Origin: Martinezella rhizogenes
GTDB taxonomy: Bacteria > Pseudomonadota > Alphaproteobacteria > Rhizobiales > Rhizobiaceae
Length of the DNA stretch: 64,000 nucleotides
Assembly: GCA_013322215.1 (NCBI GenBank)
Contig: JAAMEZ010000032.1
Coordinates: forward strand, 1 to 64,000
Direction of reading: 5' to 3'
Under the pieces are notes generated by a model. That model did no database searches and was not told the origin of the DNA. It worked only from the letters and a program-made list of their open reading frames with translations. The translations under genes were made by a program, and so were the position numbers. Below, in pieces: positions 53,791 to 64,000 of this stretch; position 1 is the stretch's first letter; every line of letters starts with the position of its first letter.

Positions 53791-54678
53791 TTATTTCAGG
53801 GCCGAAATCAATGCCTTGAACTCGTCCTCGATGGTCGGGCGAATATCGTCGCGCGCCAGGGCGAAGGCGACGTTGGCGAGGATGAAGCCATCCTTTGCAC
53901 CGCAGTCGAACGTCTGACCCTGGAAGTGATAGCCGGCGAAATCCTGCGTCTTGGCAAGCTTCAACATACCGTCCGTCAGCTGGATCTCGTTGCCGGCACC
54001 ACGCTCCTGGCTTTCCAGGATACGGAAGATTTCCGGCTGCAGGATGTAGCGGCCGTTGATGAAGAAATTGGACGGAGCCGTGCCCTTGGCGGGCTTTTCG
54101 ACCATTTCCGTGATGCGGAAGCCGCTGCCGATCGTCTCGCCGACGCCGACGATGCCGTATTTATGGGTCTGATCCGGCGCACATTCCTCGACGGCGATGA
54201 CGTTGCCGCCGCTATGCTCGTAAAGTTCGATCATGCCCTTCATGCAGCCCTTTTCGGCGCGCATGACCATGTCGGGCAGCAAAAGCGCGAAGGGCTCGTC
54301 GCCGACGATCTCGCGGGCGCACCAGACGGCGTGACCGAGGCCGAGTGGCTCCTGCTGGCGCGTGAAGCTCGCCGTGCCCGCCTTCGGCAGCAGGCCGTTC
54401 AGCAGCGACAGCTCGACGTTCTTGTTGCGCTGGCGCAGCGTCTGCTCAAGCTCGAACTGAATATCGAAATAGTCTTCGATGACGTGCTTGCTACGGCCCG
54501 TGACGAACACGAAATGCTCGATGCCCGCTTCCATCGCCTCGTCGACGACATACTGGATCACCGGCTTGTCCACGACGGTCAGCATCTCCTTCGGCACCGC
54601 CTTGGTCGCCGGCAAGAACCGCGTCCCTAGTCCGGCAACCGGAAATACTGCCTTACGAACCTTCTTATGCTGTCCCAC
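53791..54678 (-). CDS. galU: UTP-glucose-1-phosphate uridylyltransferase
   Basis: 295 residues. It makes UDP-glucose from UTP and glucose-1-phosphate for exopolysaccharide, LPS and cyclic glucans. N-terminal A-V-F-P-V-A-G-L-G-T-R-F-L-P-A-T-K-A is the nucleotide loop; P-K-E-M-L-T-V-V-D-K-P and E-K-P-A-K-G-T-A-P-S are also diagnostic. The gene is divergent from the transglycosylase gene. Confidence 0.96.
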   Translation of the reverse strand: MGQHKKVRKAVFPVAGLGTRFLPATKAVPKEMLTVVDKPVIQYVVDEAMEAGIEHFVFVTGRSKHVIEDYFDIQFELEQTLRQRNKNVELSLLNGLLPKAGTASFTRQQEPLGLGHAVWCAREIVGDEPFALLLPDMVMRAEKGCMKGMIELYEHSGGNVIAVEECAPDQTHKYGIVGVGETIGSGFRITEMVEKPAKGTAPSNFFINGRYILQPEIFRILESQERGAGNEIQLTDGMLKLAKTQDFAGYHFQGQTFDCGAKDGFILANVAFALARDDIRPTIEDEFKALISALK

Positions 54679-54881
54679 TCATACCTCCTGGGCATTAAAT
54701 CAGTTGGCACCAAGCCATTCTAAAGGTCAGTAGATTAAATTTGCTACTGTTTTGCAAATAATGACTGACCGGAACTTCCATGGTAAAGAATTTGTTGACT
54801 TCGTTCGTTTAGCGTCACGCATGGGCCGATGCTGTGTGCATCGCCGCACCGAAATCCAACGATTGATGGACAAGGCTGTAG

Positions 54882-56105
54882 ATGACCGTAAACCGCAAAC
54901 ACTCCCTTCGTGGTCTCGCTTTGGCGCTCGCGCTCGGCGCCTTGGCGGGATTCCTTCCCGTTAACGCCAATGCTGACCCTGGGTTCCAAAAATGGATCGC
55001 GGGCTTCTATACGACCGCCGCAAAGAGCGGCATTACGCAATCGACCTACCGCAATGCATTTGCCGGTGTGACGGACCCAGACCCCACGGTCCTCGAAAAG
55101 GCGCAGTACCAACCGGAATTCAAGTCCCAAGTCTGGGATTACCTCGACTCCCGTGTCAATCCCTATACGGTCGATATTGGCCGCAAGATGGCGGTCAAGT
55201 ACGGGTCCACACTGCGCACGCTCGAACAGCACTTCGGCGTCGACCGCAATATCATGCTGGCCATCTGGTCGATGGAATCGAATTACGGCGAGGTTCTGGC
55301 CAAGAACGATCGGCTGCACTACGTGCCCCGCGCGCTGGCGACGCTTGCCTATGCCGATCCGAAGCGGGCGAATTATGCCAAGAAGCAGCTCATCGCCGCG
55401 CTGAAGATCCTGCAGAAGGGCGATATCTCGCGCAAGGATCTGAACGGCTCCTGGGCCGGTGCCATGGGCCACACGCAGTTCATCCCGACCAGCTACCTGC
55501 TCTATGCTGTCGATGCCGATGGCAGCGGCCATGCCGATATCTGGAATTCCGTTCCGGACGCATTGGCGACGACAGCCAATCTTCTCGCCAAGAACGGCTG
55601 GGATACCGGCCGTACCTGGGGTTATGAAGTCACCGTGCCGCCCGGTGGCGGCGCCCAGGCTGGCAAGACGCACACAATTGCGCAATGGGCGGCTCTCGGC
55701 TTCGTGCGCCCCAACGGCAAGGGCTTCCGCACGACCTCCGACCGCGCACAGCTGAAGATGCCCGGCGGTCCGAACGGCCCAGGCTTCCTGATGACCGGCA
55801 ACTTCTTCACCATCAAGCGCTACAACGCCTCCGACAGCTATGCGCTCGCCGTCGGTCTACTCGCGGACCAGATCGCCGGCTATGGCGGCATGCAGCAATC
55901 CTGGCCCCGCCCGAGCGGCGCGCTCGACGTCAAGCAGAAATTCGAGCTGCAGACGCGCCTGAAGGAACTCGGCTATTATGACGGCGTCGTCGACGGCAAT
56001 TTCGGCTCGGGCTCCAAGGCTGCCATCAGCGCCGTCCAGGAACGCATGGGCATGGATGCGGATGGCGAGCCCTCGATGAGCCTGCTGAAGGCATTGCGCA
56101 AGTAA
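54882..56105 (+). CDS. MltB-type lytic murein transglycosylase with peptidoglycan-binding domain
   Basis: 407 residues. A signal peptide (about 1-31) precedes a slt/MltB domain (about 35-330) with catalytic Glu in W-S-M-E-S-N-Y-G and G-H-T-Q-F-I-P-T-S-Y. The C-terminal PG_binding_1 repeat is L-Q-T-R-L-K-E-L-G-Y-Y-D-G-V-V-D-G-N-F-G. It cleaves glycan strands giving 1,6-anhydro ends. No lipobox Cys is seen, so it is probably soluble periplasmic. It is followed by the DUF459 gene. Confidence 0.92.
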   Translation: MTVNRKHSLRGLALALALGALAGFLPVNANADPGFQKWIAGFYTTAAKSGITQSTYRNAFAGVTDPDPTVLEKAQYQPEFKSQVWDYLDSRVNPYTVDIGRKMAVKYGSTLRTLEQHFGVDRNIMLAIWSMESNYGEVLAKNDRLHYVPRALATLAYADPKRANYAKKQLIAALKILQKGDISRKDLNGSWAGAMGHTQFIPTSYLLYAVDADGSGHADIWNSVPDALATTANLLAKNGWDTGRTWGYEVTVPPGGGAQAGKTHTIAQWAALGFVRPNGKGFRTTSDRAQLKMPGGPNGPGFLMTGNFFTIKRYNASDSYALAVGLLADQIAGYGGMQQSWPRPSGALDVKQKFELQTRLKELGYYDGVVDGNFGSGSKAAISAVQERMGMDADGEPSMSLLKALRK

Positions 56106-56185
56106 GCCGCCTCGAGCGAATCCGGGATCGCCGGACGATGAAATCGTCCTTATGCGACCACGGAGTCGTGAGCGGAAGAGAAGCT

Positions 56186-57376
56186 ATGATGAAACACTCT
56201 GCCCGCGCGACCATGATGACCTTGAAGGTGGTCCTGACAGCGTTCCTCTCCGCCGTCATCGCCTTTGGTTGCCTGCCTAACATCGCCGAGGCGCAGGAGC
56301 GGCCGCGGCGAAACCTGCTCGACATGCTGTTCGGCACCCGCGAGCCCGATTACCCGGACCAGCCGGCTGAGCAACCACCGCCGCGGCGCAAGGTGCAGCC
56401 GAAAAAGCGGCCAACCCCGCCACCACGCCAGCAGGTCGCGCAGCCGGAAACGCCGCCACCGGCGGAAAAGCTCCCCGATGCCAAGACCATCCTCGTCGTC
56501 GGCGACTTTCTGGCGAGCGGCTTGGCCACCGGGCTGGAAGATGCCTTCTCCACTTCCCCTGGTGTCGTCGTCCAGTCACGCGGCAATGTCGCCTCCGGTC
56601 TCGTGCGGCAGGATTATTACAACTGGCCGCAGCAATTGCCCGGGATGATCGACCAGCTGAAACCGGCCATGGTCGTTGTCATGATCGGCGCCAATGATCG
56701 CCAGCAGATGATCGGCGACGGGCTGAACGAGAAATACGGTACCGACCCCTGGTTCCTTGCCTATGAAGAGCGTGTGCAGCAATTCGGCAAGCTGGTGACG
56801 AGCCGCCACATCCCGCTGCTCTGGGTCGGCCTGCCCTCCTTCGGCTCGGATCAGCTGACCGCCAGCGCGGTCAAGCTCAATCAGATCTATCAAAGCCAGG
56901 TGACCAGCGTCGGCGGCGAGTTCATCGACATCTGGGACGGATTTACCGACCAGAACGGTGAGTTCATCGTCACCGGTTCCGATGTCAACGGCCAGCAGGT
57001 CCGGTTAAGGACGGCGGATGGCGTCAACCTGACGGCTGCCGGCAAGCGCAAGGTCGCCTTCTATCTCGAGAAATCCGCACGCCGGATCTTGGGCGATCAG
57101 GCAAGCCCCGACATCACGCGCCTGGACACGGGCAATCCGCTGCCGGCGCAACAGGCCAATCTTCCCGGCGCGGAACCGGAGAAGATCACCCGCACGCAGC
57201 CGATGAGCCTCTCGGATCCCGATCTCGACGGCGGCTCTCAGCTTCTGGGCAGCAGCCCTGCGCCAGCCGTAGCGACCTCATCACCACGCGATCTTCTGGT
57301 CGAGAAGGGTCTGATGGACCCGGCGCCGGTCGGCCGCGTCGACGACTACAGATTGCCGGGATCGGTCGCACGCTAG
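56186..57376 (+). CDS. DUF459 SGNH-fold protein lacking nucleophile and base
   Basis: 396 residues. An export helix (about 9-35) is followed by a Pro/Arg-rich segment and a DUF459/SGNH domain (about 100-315). Block I reads V-V-G-D-F-L-A-S (Phe108 where GDS enzymes have Ser); block III G-A-N-D is present (N170); the block V segment reads D-G-V-N-L-T (Asn281 where the base His usually sits). So the hydrolase triad is probably not functional and a binding role is likely. ATG 56186 has GAAGAGAAG upstream. It follows the transglycosylase gene by 80 bases. Confidence 0.8.
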   Translation: MMKHSARATMMTLKVVLTAFLSAVIAFGCLPNIAEAQERPRRNLLDMLFGTREPDYPDQPAEQPPPRRKVQPKKRPTPPPRQQVAQPETPPPAEKLPDAKTILVVGDFLASGLATGLEDAFSTSPGVVVQSRGNVASGLVRQDYYNWPQQLPGMIDQLKPAMVVVMIGANDRQQMIGDGLNEKYGTDPWFLAYEERVQQFGKLVTSRHIPLLWVGLPSFGSDQLTASAVKLNQIYQSQVTSVGGEFIDIWDGFTDQNGEFIVTGSDVNGQQVRLRTADGVNLTAAGKRKVAFYLEKSARRILGDQASPDITRLDTGNPLPAQQANLPGAEPEKITRTQPMSLSDPDLDGGSQLLGSSPAPAVATSSPRDLLVEKGLMDPAPVGRVDDYRLPGSVAR

Positions 57377-57392
57377 GCGGCACGGATGCGGT

Positions 57393-57421
57393 TTGACAAG
57401 GCCCTGCCCCGCCAATAAAAG
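57393..57421 (+). promoter_or_regulatory. Candidate sigma-70 promoter for the GlyRS-like gene
   Basis: TTGACA at 57393-57398 and ATAAAA/TAAAAG at 57415-57421 are spaced by 16 or 17 bases. Transcription would begin near 57428, about 187 bases before the GlyRS-like GTG start, leaving a long leader. The remaining part of the 57377-57614 gap shows only a weak 33-codon reading frame. Confidence 0.45.
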
Positions 57422-57427
57422 AACCGC

Positions 57428-57529
57428 ATGAGCACCAAAAGCGCAGATCAATTCGATCGTTACCGCACCTGCCCGCAGGCTGCGATTGTGCGCGCTTTCT
57501 CCGGCCGAGGTCTCCGCGTCCAGTCGTGA
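57428..57529 (+). other. 33-codon leader reading frame
   Basis: ATG 57428 to TGA 57529 encodes M-S-T-K-S-A-D-Q-F-D-R-Y and so on, 33 residues, without a ribosome-binding site. With the predicted promoter it would be leaderless or nearly so. There is no homology I recognise and no amino-acid run expected of an attenuator. It may be a chance frame. Confidence 0.2.
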
Positions 57530-57614
57530 CAGCCGGGGGCATTGATGCGTCCGGCGGCTGCTGGACGTAAAGCCCTCACCTCAGAACATCAACGTTGCCC
57601 ATGGAGAATGGCAC

Positions 57615-58364
57615 GTGCTCAATATCTATAACGTCAATTCGCTCGTTCATTGGGAAGAGCGGGACATCCGGCTACGCGACGACTTCATCCGCTTCTTTTC
57701 CGACGAAGTCGCAAACTTCCTGCGATCGGCAAATCCCGCCTGGGATATGCGTAGGGTCGAGGCCCCGACCCTGGTGCCGCGAAACCTCGTCTCGGACGCC
57801 TATTCCAACACGGACATATGGGTACAGGAGCGAATGTCGGACACCGAGGCCGAACTCGCGCTGCGCCCCGAAACGACACCGTCTACCTATGTCTACATGC
57901 AGCATCTTCTCGGAAATCATTCGAAAACAAGGTTGCCCTTATGCGTCTGGCAGGCCGGGAAATCCTATCGCCGCGAACAGGATCAACCGAGCAAGCATGT
58001 GCGGCTCAAGGAATTCTGGCAGCTCGAATTCCAATGCGCTTTCACCGCAGACAGCGGTAACGACTACCATGCCGCCTCGCTGGAACCGGTTCGCCGGATG
58101 ATCGCCTCGGTCATCCATCTGCCAACGCGGATCGTGCCGTCCGATCGCCTTCCGGCCTATTCTGAGATCACCATGGATATCGAGGTCGACAACGGCGACA
58201 AATGGATGGAGGTCTGCTCGATTTCAAAACGCACGGACTTCCCTCAGCGCTACCGCAGCCAGCCGAAGAAAGGGCCTGCGATAGACCACGAGGTTGCAGT
58301 GCTGGAAATCGCCATCGGCCTCGACCGCTGCATCTACAACTGGAACGTCGCCGCAAGCCGATAA
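57615..58364 (+). CDS. Stand-alone class II aminoacyl-tRNA-synthetase-like protein, GlyRS type
   Basis: 249 residues. It resembles only the catalytic core of dimeric glycyl-tRNA synthetases: L-R-P-E-T-T at 83-88, motif 2 Y-R-R-E (118-121) and R-L-K-E-F-W-Q-L-E-F (130-139), W-M-E-V-C-S-I-S-K-R-T-D-F (197-209), and motif 3 E-I-A-I-G-L-D-R (231-238). ATP-binding arginines appear intact. The glycine-contacting serine of E-P-S-A-G is replaced (I-A-I). The C-terminal anticodon-binding domain is absent and motif 1 is hard to see. It probably activates an amino acid or related acid for a non-tRNA or special acceptor. GTG 57615 follows GGAGAA. The stop lies in a 16-bp tandem repeat. Confidence 0.75.
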   Translation: MLNIYNVNSLVHWEERDIRLRDDFIRFFSDEVANFLRSANPAWDMRRVEAPTLVPRNLVSDAYSNTDIWVQERMSDTEAELALRPETTPSTYVYMQHLLGNHSKTRLPLCVWQAGKSYRREQDQPSKHVRLKEFWQLEFQCAFTADSGNDYHAASLEPVRRMIASVIHLPTRIVPSDRLPAYSEITMDIEVDNGDKWMEVCSISKRTDFPQRYRSQPKKGPAIDHEVAVLEIAIGLDRCIYNWNVAASR

Positions 58365-58385
58365 CGACACAAGCCGATAACGACA
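58354..58385 (+). repeat. 16-bp tandem duplication at the stop codon
   Basis: CAAGCCGATAACGACA occurs twice back to back (58354-58369 and 58370-58385). The first copy contains the TAA stop of the GlyRS-like gene. It is followed at once by the terminator stem. Confidence 0.85.
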
Positions 58386-58414
58386 AAGGCCGGGTTCATT
58401 ACGAACCCGGCCTT
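58386..58414. terminator. Bidirectional terminator, GlyRS-like gene and gltD
   Basis: A 12-bp perfect stem AAGGCCGGGTTC/GAACCCGGCCTT with a 5-base loop between the convergent stops at 58364 and 58444. On the minus strand it ends TTTG, on the plus strand TTCG. Confidence 0.75.
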
Positions 58415-58443
58415 CGATCATTGCAGGAAAATAGCGGTAAAGC

Positions 58444-59898
58444 TCAGTTCGGCAGAACCGTCGAACCCATCAGAGCCTCATCGATGGCGCGGGCGGCCTG
58501 GCGGCCCTCGCGGATCGCCCAAACCACCAGCGACTGGCCGCGGCGAATGTCGCCGGCGGTCCAGAGCTTGTCGACCGAGGTCTTGTAATCCTTGTCGTTG
58601 GCAACGACGTTGGTCGAGCCGCGGCGGTCGGTATTCACAGTCAGCTTGCCGTCGAGTTCCTTGAGCACGCTGTCGGTGAACGGGCCGCGGAAGCCGATGG
58701 CGATGAAGGCGAGATCGGCGCGGATGACGAATTCCGTGCCGGCAATCGGCTTGCGGCGCTCATCCACTTCGCAGCACTTCACGCCGGTCAACACGCCGTC
58801 TTCGCCGATGAATTCAAGTGTCGCAACCTGGAATTCGCGGACGGCACCTTCGGCCTGCGAGGAAGAGGTGCGCATCTTCGTCGCCCAGAACGGCCATACG
58901 GCGAGCTTGTCTTCCTTTTCCGGCGGCTGCGGACGAATGTCGAGCTGCGTCACCTTCACCGCACCCTGGCGGAATGCCGTGCCGACGCAGTCGGATGCCG
59001 TATCGCCACCGCCGACGACGACAATGTGCTTGCCACCGGCAAGGATCGGATCCGCAGGCCAGCCGACGCTGTCAATGCTTTCGCGGCCGACGCGGCGATT
59101 CTGCTGCACGAGATAAGGCATGGCATCATGGACGCCTGCGAGCGTCGTGCCGGGAATGCCGGCTTCGCGCGGGGTTTCCGAGCCGCCGCAATAGAGCACG
59201 GCATCATAGTCTGCCAGAAGCTGCTCCATCTTCACGTCAACGCCGACATTGACGCCGCAATGGAAGGTGACGCCCTCGCCCTTCATCTGCTCGACGCGGC
59301 GGTCGATGAAGTTCTTCTCCATCTTGAAGTCCGGGATGCCGTAGCGCAGCAGGCCGCCGGCCTTGCTTTCGCGCTCATAGAGATGGACGTCGTGACCTGC
59401 GCGGCCGAGCTGTTGGGCGGCTGCCATGCCGGCAGGGCCGGAGCCGATGATCGCGACCTTCTTGCCCGTATGCACGGTTGCCGGCTGCGGCCGGATGAAG
59501 CCGAGCTCATACGCCTTGTCGGCGATCGCCTGCTCCACGGTCTTGATGGCGACCGGTGCATCTTCCAAGTTCAGCGTGCAGGCTTCCTCGCAAGGGGCGG
59601 GGCAAACACGGCCGGTGAATTCCGGGAAGTTGTTGGTCGAATGCAGGTTGTGGATCGCCTGTTCCCAATTGTTGTTGTAGACGAGGTCGTTCCAATCGGG
59701 GATCTGATTGTGCACCGGGCAGCCGGTCGGGCCGTGGCAATAGGGAATGCCACAGTCCATGCAGCGGGCTGCCTGTTTCTGCACTTCCGGGTCCGACATG
59801 GGGATCGTGAATTCACGGAAATGCCGGATGCGATCCGACGCCGGCTGATACTTCGCCACCTGCCGATCGATTTCCAAGAAGCCTGTTACCTTGCCCAT
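58444..59898 (-). CDS. gltD: Glutamate synthase small subunit
   Basis: 484 residues. It passes electrons from NADPH through FAD and iron-sulphur clusters to GltB. N-terminal cysteines occur in C-M-D-C-G-I-P-Y-C, C-P-V-H-N and C-P-A-P-C-E-E-A-C (two 4Fe-4S clusters); FAD loop G-S-G-P-A-G-M-A-A-A; NADPH loop G-G-G-D-T-A-S-D-C. It follows gltB by 177 bases on the same strand. The start agrees with the family (M-G-K-V-T-G-F-L-E). Confidence 0.96.
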   Translation of the reverse strand: MGKVTGFLEIDRQVAKYQPASDRIRHFREFTIPMSDPEVQKQAARCMDCGIPYCHGPTGCPVHNQIPDWNDLVYNNNWEQAIHNLHSTNNFPEFTGRVCPAPCEEACTLNLEDAPVAIKTVEQAIADKAYELGFIRPQPATVHTGKKVAIIGSGPAGMAAAQQLGRAGHDVHLYERESKAGGLLRYGIPDFKMEKNFIDRRVEQMKGEGVTFHCGVNVGVDVKMEQLLADYDAVLYCGGSETPREAGIPGTTLAGVHDAMPYLVQQNRRVGRESIDSVGWPADPILAGGKHIVVVGGGDTASDCVGTAFRQGAVKVTQLDIRPQPPEKEDKLAVWPFWATKMRTSSSQAEGAVREFQVATLEFIGEDGVLTGVKCCEVDERRKPIAGTEFVIRADLAFIAIGFRGPFTDSVLKELDGKLTVNTDRRGSTNVVANDKDYKTSVDKLWTAGDIRRGQSLVVWAIREGRQAARAIDEALMGSTVLPN

Positions 59899-60009
59899 GC
59901 TTTCGTTTCCTCACTCTAAAAGAGGAGCTCATGGCTCCCGTGCCTGAGGGTCATCTCGGTTTCCCTGTCCGGCACTTTAATTCAAATCCGATTCCGCTGT
60001 TCGACAGTC

Positions 60010-60032
60010 GCGATCGCTATGACGGCGATCGC
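60010..60032. other. Short palindromes in the gltB-gltD spacer
   Basis: Two copies of the 8-bp palindrome GCGATCGC (60010-60017 and 60025-60032) 7 bases apart can form one hairpin. The 177-base spacer (59899-60075) holds no gene. It might set the relative expression of gltB and gltD. Confidence 0.4.
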
Positions 60033-60075
60033 AATGCGAGGCGAAACCCTCGACTGGTTTGAGAACCGGGGCGGA

Positions 60076-64000
<3,925 letters not shown>

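Noticed and set aside
57595..58101. 168-aa open frame overlapping the GlyRS-like gene
   Set aside because: It is in another frame of the same region with no motif; the GTG-started frame shows the synthetase signatures.

Overview
The window looks like chromosomal DNA of a member of the Rhizobiaceae, most likely Rhizobium sensu lato. The base composition is GC-rich and genes are densely packed on both strands. Alphaproteobacterial or rhizobial marker genes are present: a GapR/DUF2312 nucleoid protein, an Omp10-type lipoprotein, homospermidine synthase, cysteine-free L31 and L36 ribosomal proteins, DUF1036/DUF1244/DUF4865/DUF882 proteins and an ECF42-type sigma factor beside a YciI protein. I see no tRNA, rRNA, CRISPR array, prophage or insertion sequence. 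This is mostly core genome with small accessory patches. The genus call is inference from gene content, not a database match.

Layout. 1-5.4 kb: the 3' part of a TetM/EF-G-like GTPase, rpmE, an MsbA-type ABC exporter, a YegP protein, and a YciI/ECF42 sigma pair. 5.4-10.6 kb (minus strand): a MotB-like/MotA-like pair, an inositol monophosphatase, a Sel1-repeat protein and a ThiE-like protein. 10.7-14.3 kb: a second Sel1 protein, an ArsR-like regulator, two divergent tiny YdcH proteins (one only 57 aa), purE-purK and rpmJ. 14.3-20.3 kb: a TPR protein, an alpha/beta hydrolase, a LysR regulator divergent from a tautomerase-cupin-DUF4865 operon, a threonine/serine dehydratase and a LysE exporter. 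20.4-30 kb: two 3-hydroxyisobutyrate-dehydrogenase-like enzymes, pyruvate kinase with DUF1036, N-formylglutamate amidohydrolase, DUF1244, gapR, nitronate monooxygenase, ilvE and an amine oxidase.

30-38 kb: a copper-associated patch (exported cysteine-containing protein, SCO-like fragment, copC), a surface-glycan patch (polysaccharide deacetylase, GT25, GT29-like sialyltransferase-fold protein), a DUF882 M15-like peptidase and an orphan NtrC-type response regulator. 38-48.3 kb: oligoendopeptidase F, a 197-bp inverted-repeat element, pabB-pabC-yciI, homospermidine synthase, omp10, a LysM-tailed 5'-nucleotidase and hemH. 48.3-57.4 kb: a PDZ protein whose trypsin triad has been lost, an SPFH/NfeD pair, kdsD, an outer-membrane barrel, galU, an MltB-type transglycosylase and a DUF459 SGNH protein lacking its nucleophile. 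57.4-64 kb: an isolated short glycyl-tRNA-synthetase-like catalytic domain, then gltD and the 3' part of gltB.

Envelope themes recur (kdsD, galU, glycosyltransferases, transglycosylase, M15-like peptidase, Omp10, barrel), alongside nitrogen and amino-acid metabolism (gltBD, ilvE, threonine dehydratase, N-formylglutamate amidohydrolase) and purine, folate and haem synthesis. The observation most worth follow-up is the 249-aa GlyRS-like protein. It keeps the ATP-binding class II motifs but lacks an anticodon-binding domain and the glycine-contacting serine. Two degenerate enzymes (PDZ pseudoprotease, DUF459 protein) and several structured intergenic elements come next.
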